A stretch of 64,000 nt of DNA. Origin: Epithemia pelagica (taxonomy: Eukaryota > Bacillariophyta > Bacillariophyceae > Surirellales > Surirellaceae). Shown in pieces: positions 62,563 to 64,000 of the stretch. Below the pieces are notes generated by a model. The model was not told the DNA's origin, did no database searches, and was given only the letters and a program-made list of their open reading frames with translations. Made by a program: the position numbers and the translations under genes. Location: assembly GCA_946965045.2 (NCBI GenBank), contig OX337228.1, forward strand, positions 5,518,001 to 5,582,000, in the 5' to 3' direction. Within the stretch, counting starts at the first letter, position 1. Each line of letters starts with the position of its first letter.

Positions 62563-64000
62563 ATGTCGTCTGCAGTTGTACCTACGGAGAACGACGATCA
62601 CGAGTCCTCACAGCCGAATTCGTCACAGTCACTCCTCGATGAAGATACTGATCAACCCGTCGCACCTCAAGCCCATACCTATCCAGATTCTGACCAACCT
62701 ATTGGTAGAGATCATCACCAACCTCATGTTGACAATGATCAAGATGATGCTGTCGCTATTTCTGCATCACCACAACCAATAGCGAATGCGGATGGCGAGC
62801 CACCCGTCGATGCTGAGCGACCTGTTCCACCTCCACCTCCACACCCTGTCGGAAATATTGCACAAGGACAAGAAACAAATACCGAGACACAAGAACTATT
62901 ACCCGAAGGGGAAAGTCTTCCGGCCCATTTGCCCGGACGAGGTCAATCCACTAAGCCACGTTCCCGATTTAGCTACTCGAAACGGTATCTCGTCTCACCT
63001 GACGATTTTTGGATTCATCCAAACTTCCACGAGGAATTTTGTCGTCGCTTTCGTCGCAACCCTACAAACCGTCCTATCAATCTCGTTGGGAAAATTGCAG
63101 AGTGTCCTACGAAGAAGAATGGAAATGTATATTCCATTGTATGGGACAATTCAACACTCTCATCTCTCGAGGTTCCACAGAATTGGATCAAATCTCAATT
63201 CACCTCCAACTCTACAGTAAAAGACAAACTTCGTCAATGTATTCAAGAGTACAACCCAAGTCAACATGGCCGGGGAAACCAACCATCTCAAACACAACAA
63301 TCGCAACAAACAAGCCAGTTGCAAACGCACCAACCAAACCAAACTTCTGTGGTGGAGAATCAACAAAACAATTACATGAACAACAACAATGCACAACCTC
63401 CTGTTGTTCAGCGTCGCGGATCAACACAACAGCCTCCACCTCCTTCCACAGCAGAGCGCGCACGACACCGAGCCGCAATCAGGAATGTTCCGGAATCTTC
63501 TCTTAGACGCTCTCCTCGCCGTCATTCTCGTCGCAGCTCAACATCCAACCCGCCATCCACTCAAGAAAGAGCCCAAGGACGGGCAGCTCTAATGACTGCT
63601 CCTAACGGCGGCCCTTCTCCGTCAGAAAATGGGAACGATGAAAACAACGATACCCCAACCACCCAAGTTCCAACCCGTCTTTTCGGCAGTACAAGTACTT
63701 CTGTATCTACAAGAGCTTCGGCAGCTGCACGGCGACAGCGTCGACAGGAAGAAAACACAGAAGACGATGCATCAGAGAATGGGGAAGATTCTTCGTCTGA
63801 CGAGGACGACAATGGTGGGTATGAACTGGATTTCAATGCCACAGTTCATAGGAATGTCGATCCCTTAGATGACTATGACGACAATGATGACAATAATGAA
63901 GACGAAGAAAATGTTGTCCAAAGCGACGACTCGGAATCAACAGACGACGACGACGATCCCAACAATTCAACAAATCTGAAAGTGCTCATAGACAATCTAC
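62563..64000 (+). CDS. long open reading frame running off the right edge (5' part only)
   Basis: From the ATG at 62563 the frame stays open to the last base (479 codons). Residues 1-125 are acidic, Gln/Pro-rich and disordered. A compact block at about 130-225 has F-S-Y-S-K-R-Y-L-V-S, W-I-H-P-N-F-H-E-E-F, then V-Y-S-I-V-W-D-N-S, which could be a small beta-barrel (Tudor or chromo-like). The remaining part has Gln/Asn repeats, two Ser/Arg runs, R-A-R-H-R-A-A-like units and very acidic stretches. Such long disordered front ends often precede transposase domains in diatom genomes; a PiggyBac-type product is possible, but no transposase motif is inside the window. Confidence 0.55.
   Translation, partial: MSSAVVPTENDDHESSQPNSSQSLLDEDTDQPVAPQAHTYPDSDQPIGRDHHQPHVDNDQDDAVAISASPQPIANADGEPPVDAERPVPPPPPHPVGNIAQGQETNTETQELLPEGESLPAHLPGRGQSTKPRSRFSYSKRYLVSPDDFWIHPNFHEEFCRRFRRNPTNRPINLVGKIAECPTKKNGNVYSIVWDNSTLSSLEVPQNWIKSQFTSNSTVKDKLRQCIQEYNPSQHGRGNQPSQTQQSQQTSQLQTHQPNQTSVVENQQNNYMNNNNAQPPVVQRRGSTQQPPPPSTAERARHRAAIRNVPESSLRRSPRRHSRRSSTSNPPSTQERAQGRAALMTAPNGGPSPSENGNDENNDTPTTQVPTRLFGSTSTSVSTRASAAARRQRRQEENTEDDASENGEDSSSDEDDNGGYELDFNATVHRNVDPLDDYDDNDDNNEDEENVVQSDDSESTDDDDDPNNSTNLKVLIDNL

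Noticed and set aside
1..64000. CRISPR array, rRNA or bacterial operon structure
   Set aside because: Spliceosomal introns, secondary-plastid leaders and eukaryotic families throughout; no regularly spaced repeats seen.

Overview
The window is nuclear DNA from a diatom-like (stramenopile) alga with a secondary, complex plastid, most likely a pennate diatom. Three things point there. Genes are compact, and introns are short (about 67-206 bases) with GTAAGT or GTACGT donors. Many proteins carry a signal peptide whose predicted cleavage site is followed by Phe (…SAF, …DAF, …GF, …AAF), the known bipartite plastid address of diatoms. The gene content mixes eukaryotic cell-biology genes (RPT5 proteasome ATPase, Wee1-like kinase, RagC/Gtr2 GTPase, Erv46) with plastid genes (Der GTPase, SBPase, FBPase, EXECUTER-like proteins). 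No tRNA, rRNA or CRISPR was seen. I assembled spliced models by hand, checking reading phase, splice dinucleotides and conserved motifs.

Left part (1-24 kb): a GT-skewed tract (1-780) without a convincing gene; cytosolic cysteinyl-tRNA synthetase; three Mpv17/PMP22 membrane proteins (3.9, 7.2 and 16.1 kb); an Arg/Ser-rich protein fused to an NAD(P)-binding domain; a large Wee1-like kinase; mitochondrial acyl carrier protein; Erv46; plastid Der; a small helix-hairpin-helix protein with a six-base first exon; two lineage-restricted proteins; and RPT5.

Middle (24-45 kb): a Calvin-cycle cluster of SBPase and two head-to-head plastid FBPase genes. In both FBPase genes the active-site motif DPLDGSSN can only be assembled by including an exon of a single nucleotide (position 26573 on the minus strand, position 28450 on the plus strand). 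This is the most remarkable feature of the window. Next come an RS-tailed membrane protein, a DUF760 plastid protein, phosphoserine aminotransferase, a thioredoxin-PUB-UBX protein that may belong to the ERAD-like import machinery of complex plastids, a class IV aminotransferase-like protein, a predicted thylakoid-lumen protein ending in a WW-like module, a phosphoglycerate mutase with a long C-terminal extension, a CAMK-type kinase and a mitochondrial carrier.

Right part (45-64 kb): a head-to-head pair of EXECUTER-like plastid proteins; a second (organellar) cysteinyl-tRNA synthetase; a head-to-head pair of related type I membrane proteins; RagC/Gtr2; then from about 58.6 kb a less conserved, probably mobile or lineage-specific region. 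It holds four unrecognised genes, a perfect 25-bp inverted repeat, and an open reading frame that runs off the right edge.

Together the window shows repeated local gene duplication, with three paralogue pairs in head-to-head inverted orientation (FBPase, EXECUTER-like, type I membrane proteins), and a concentration of plastid-targeted carbon metabolism and plastid biogenesis genes.
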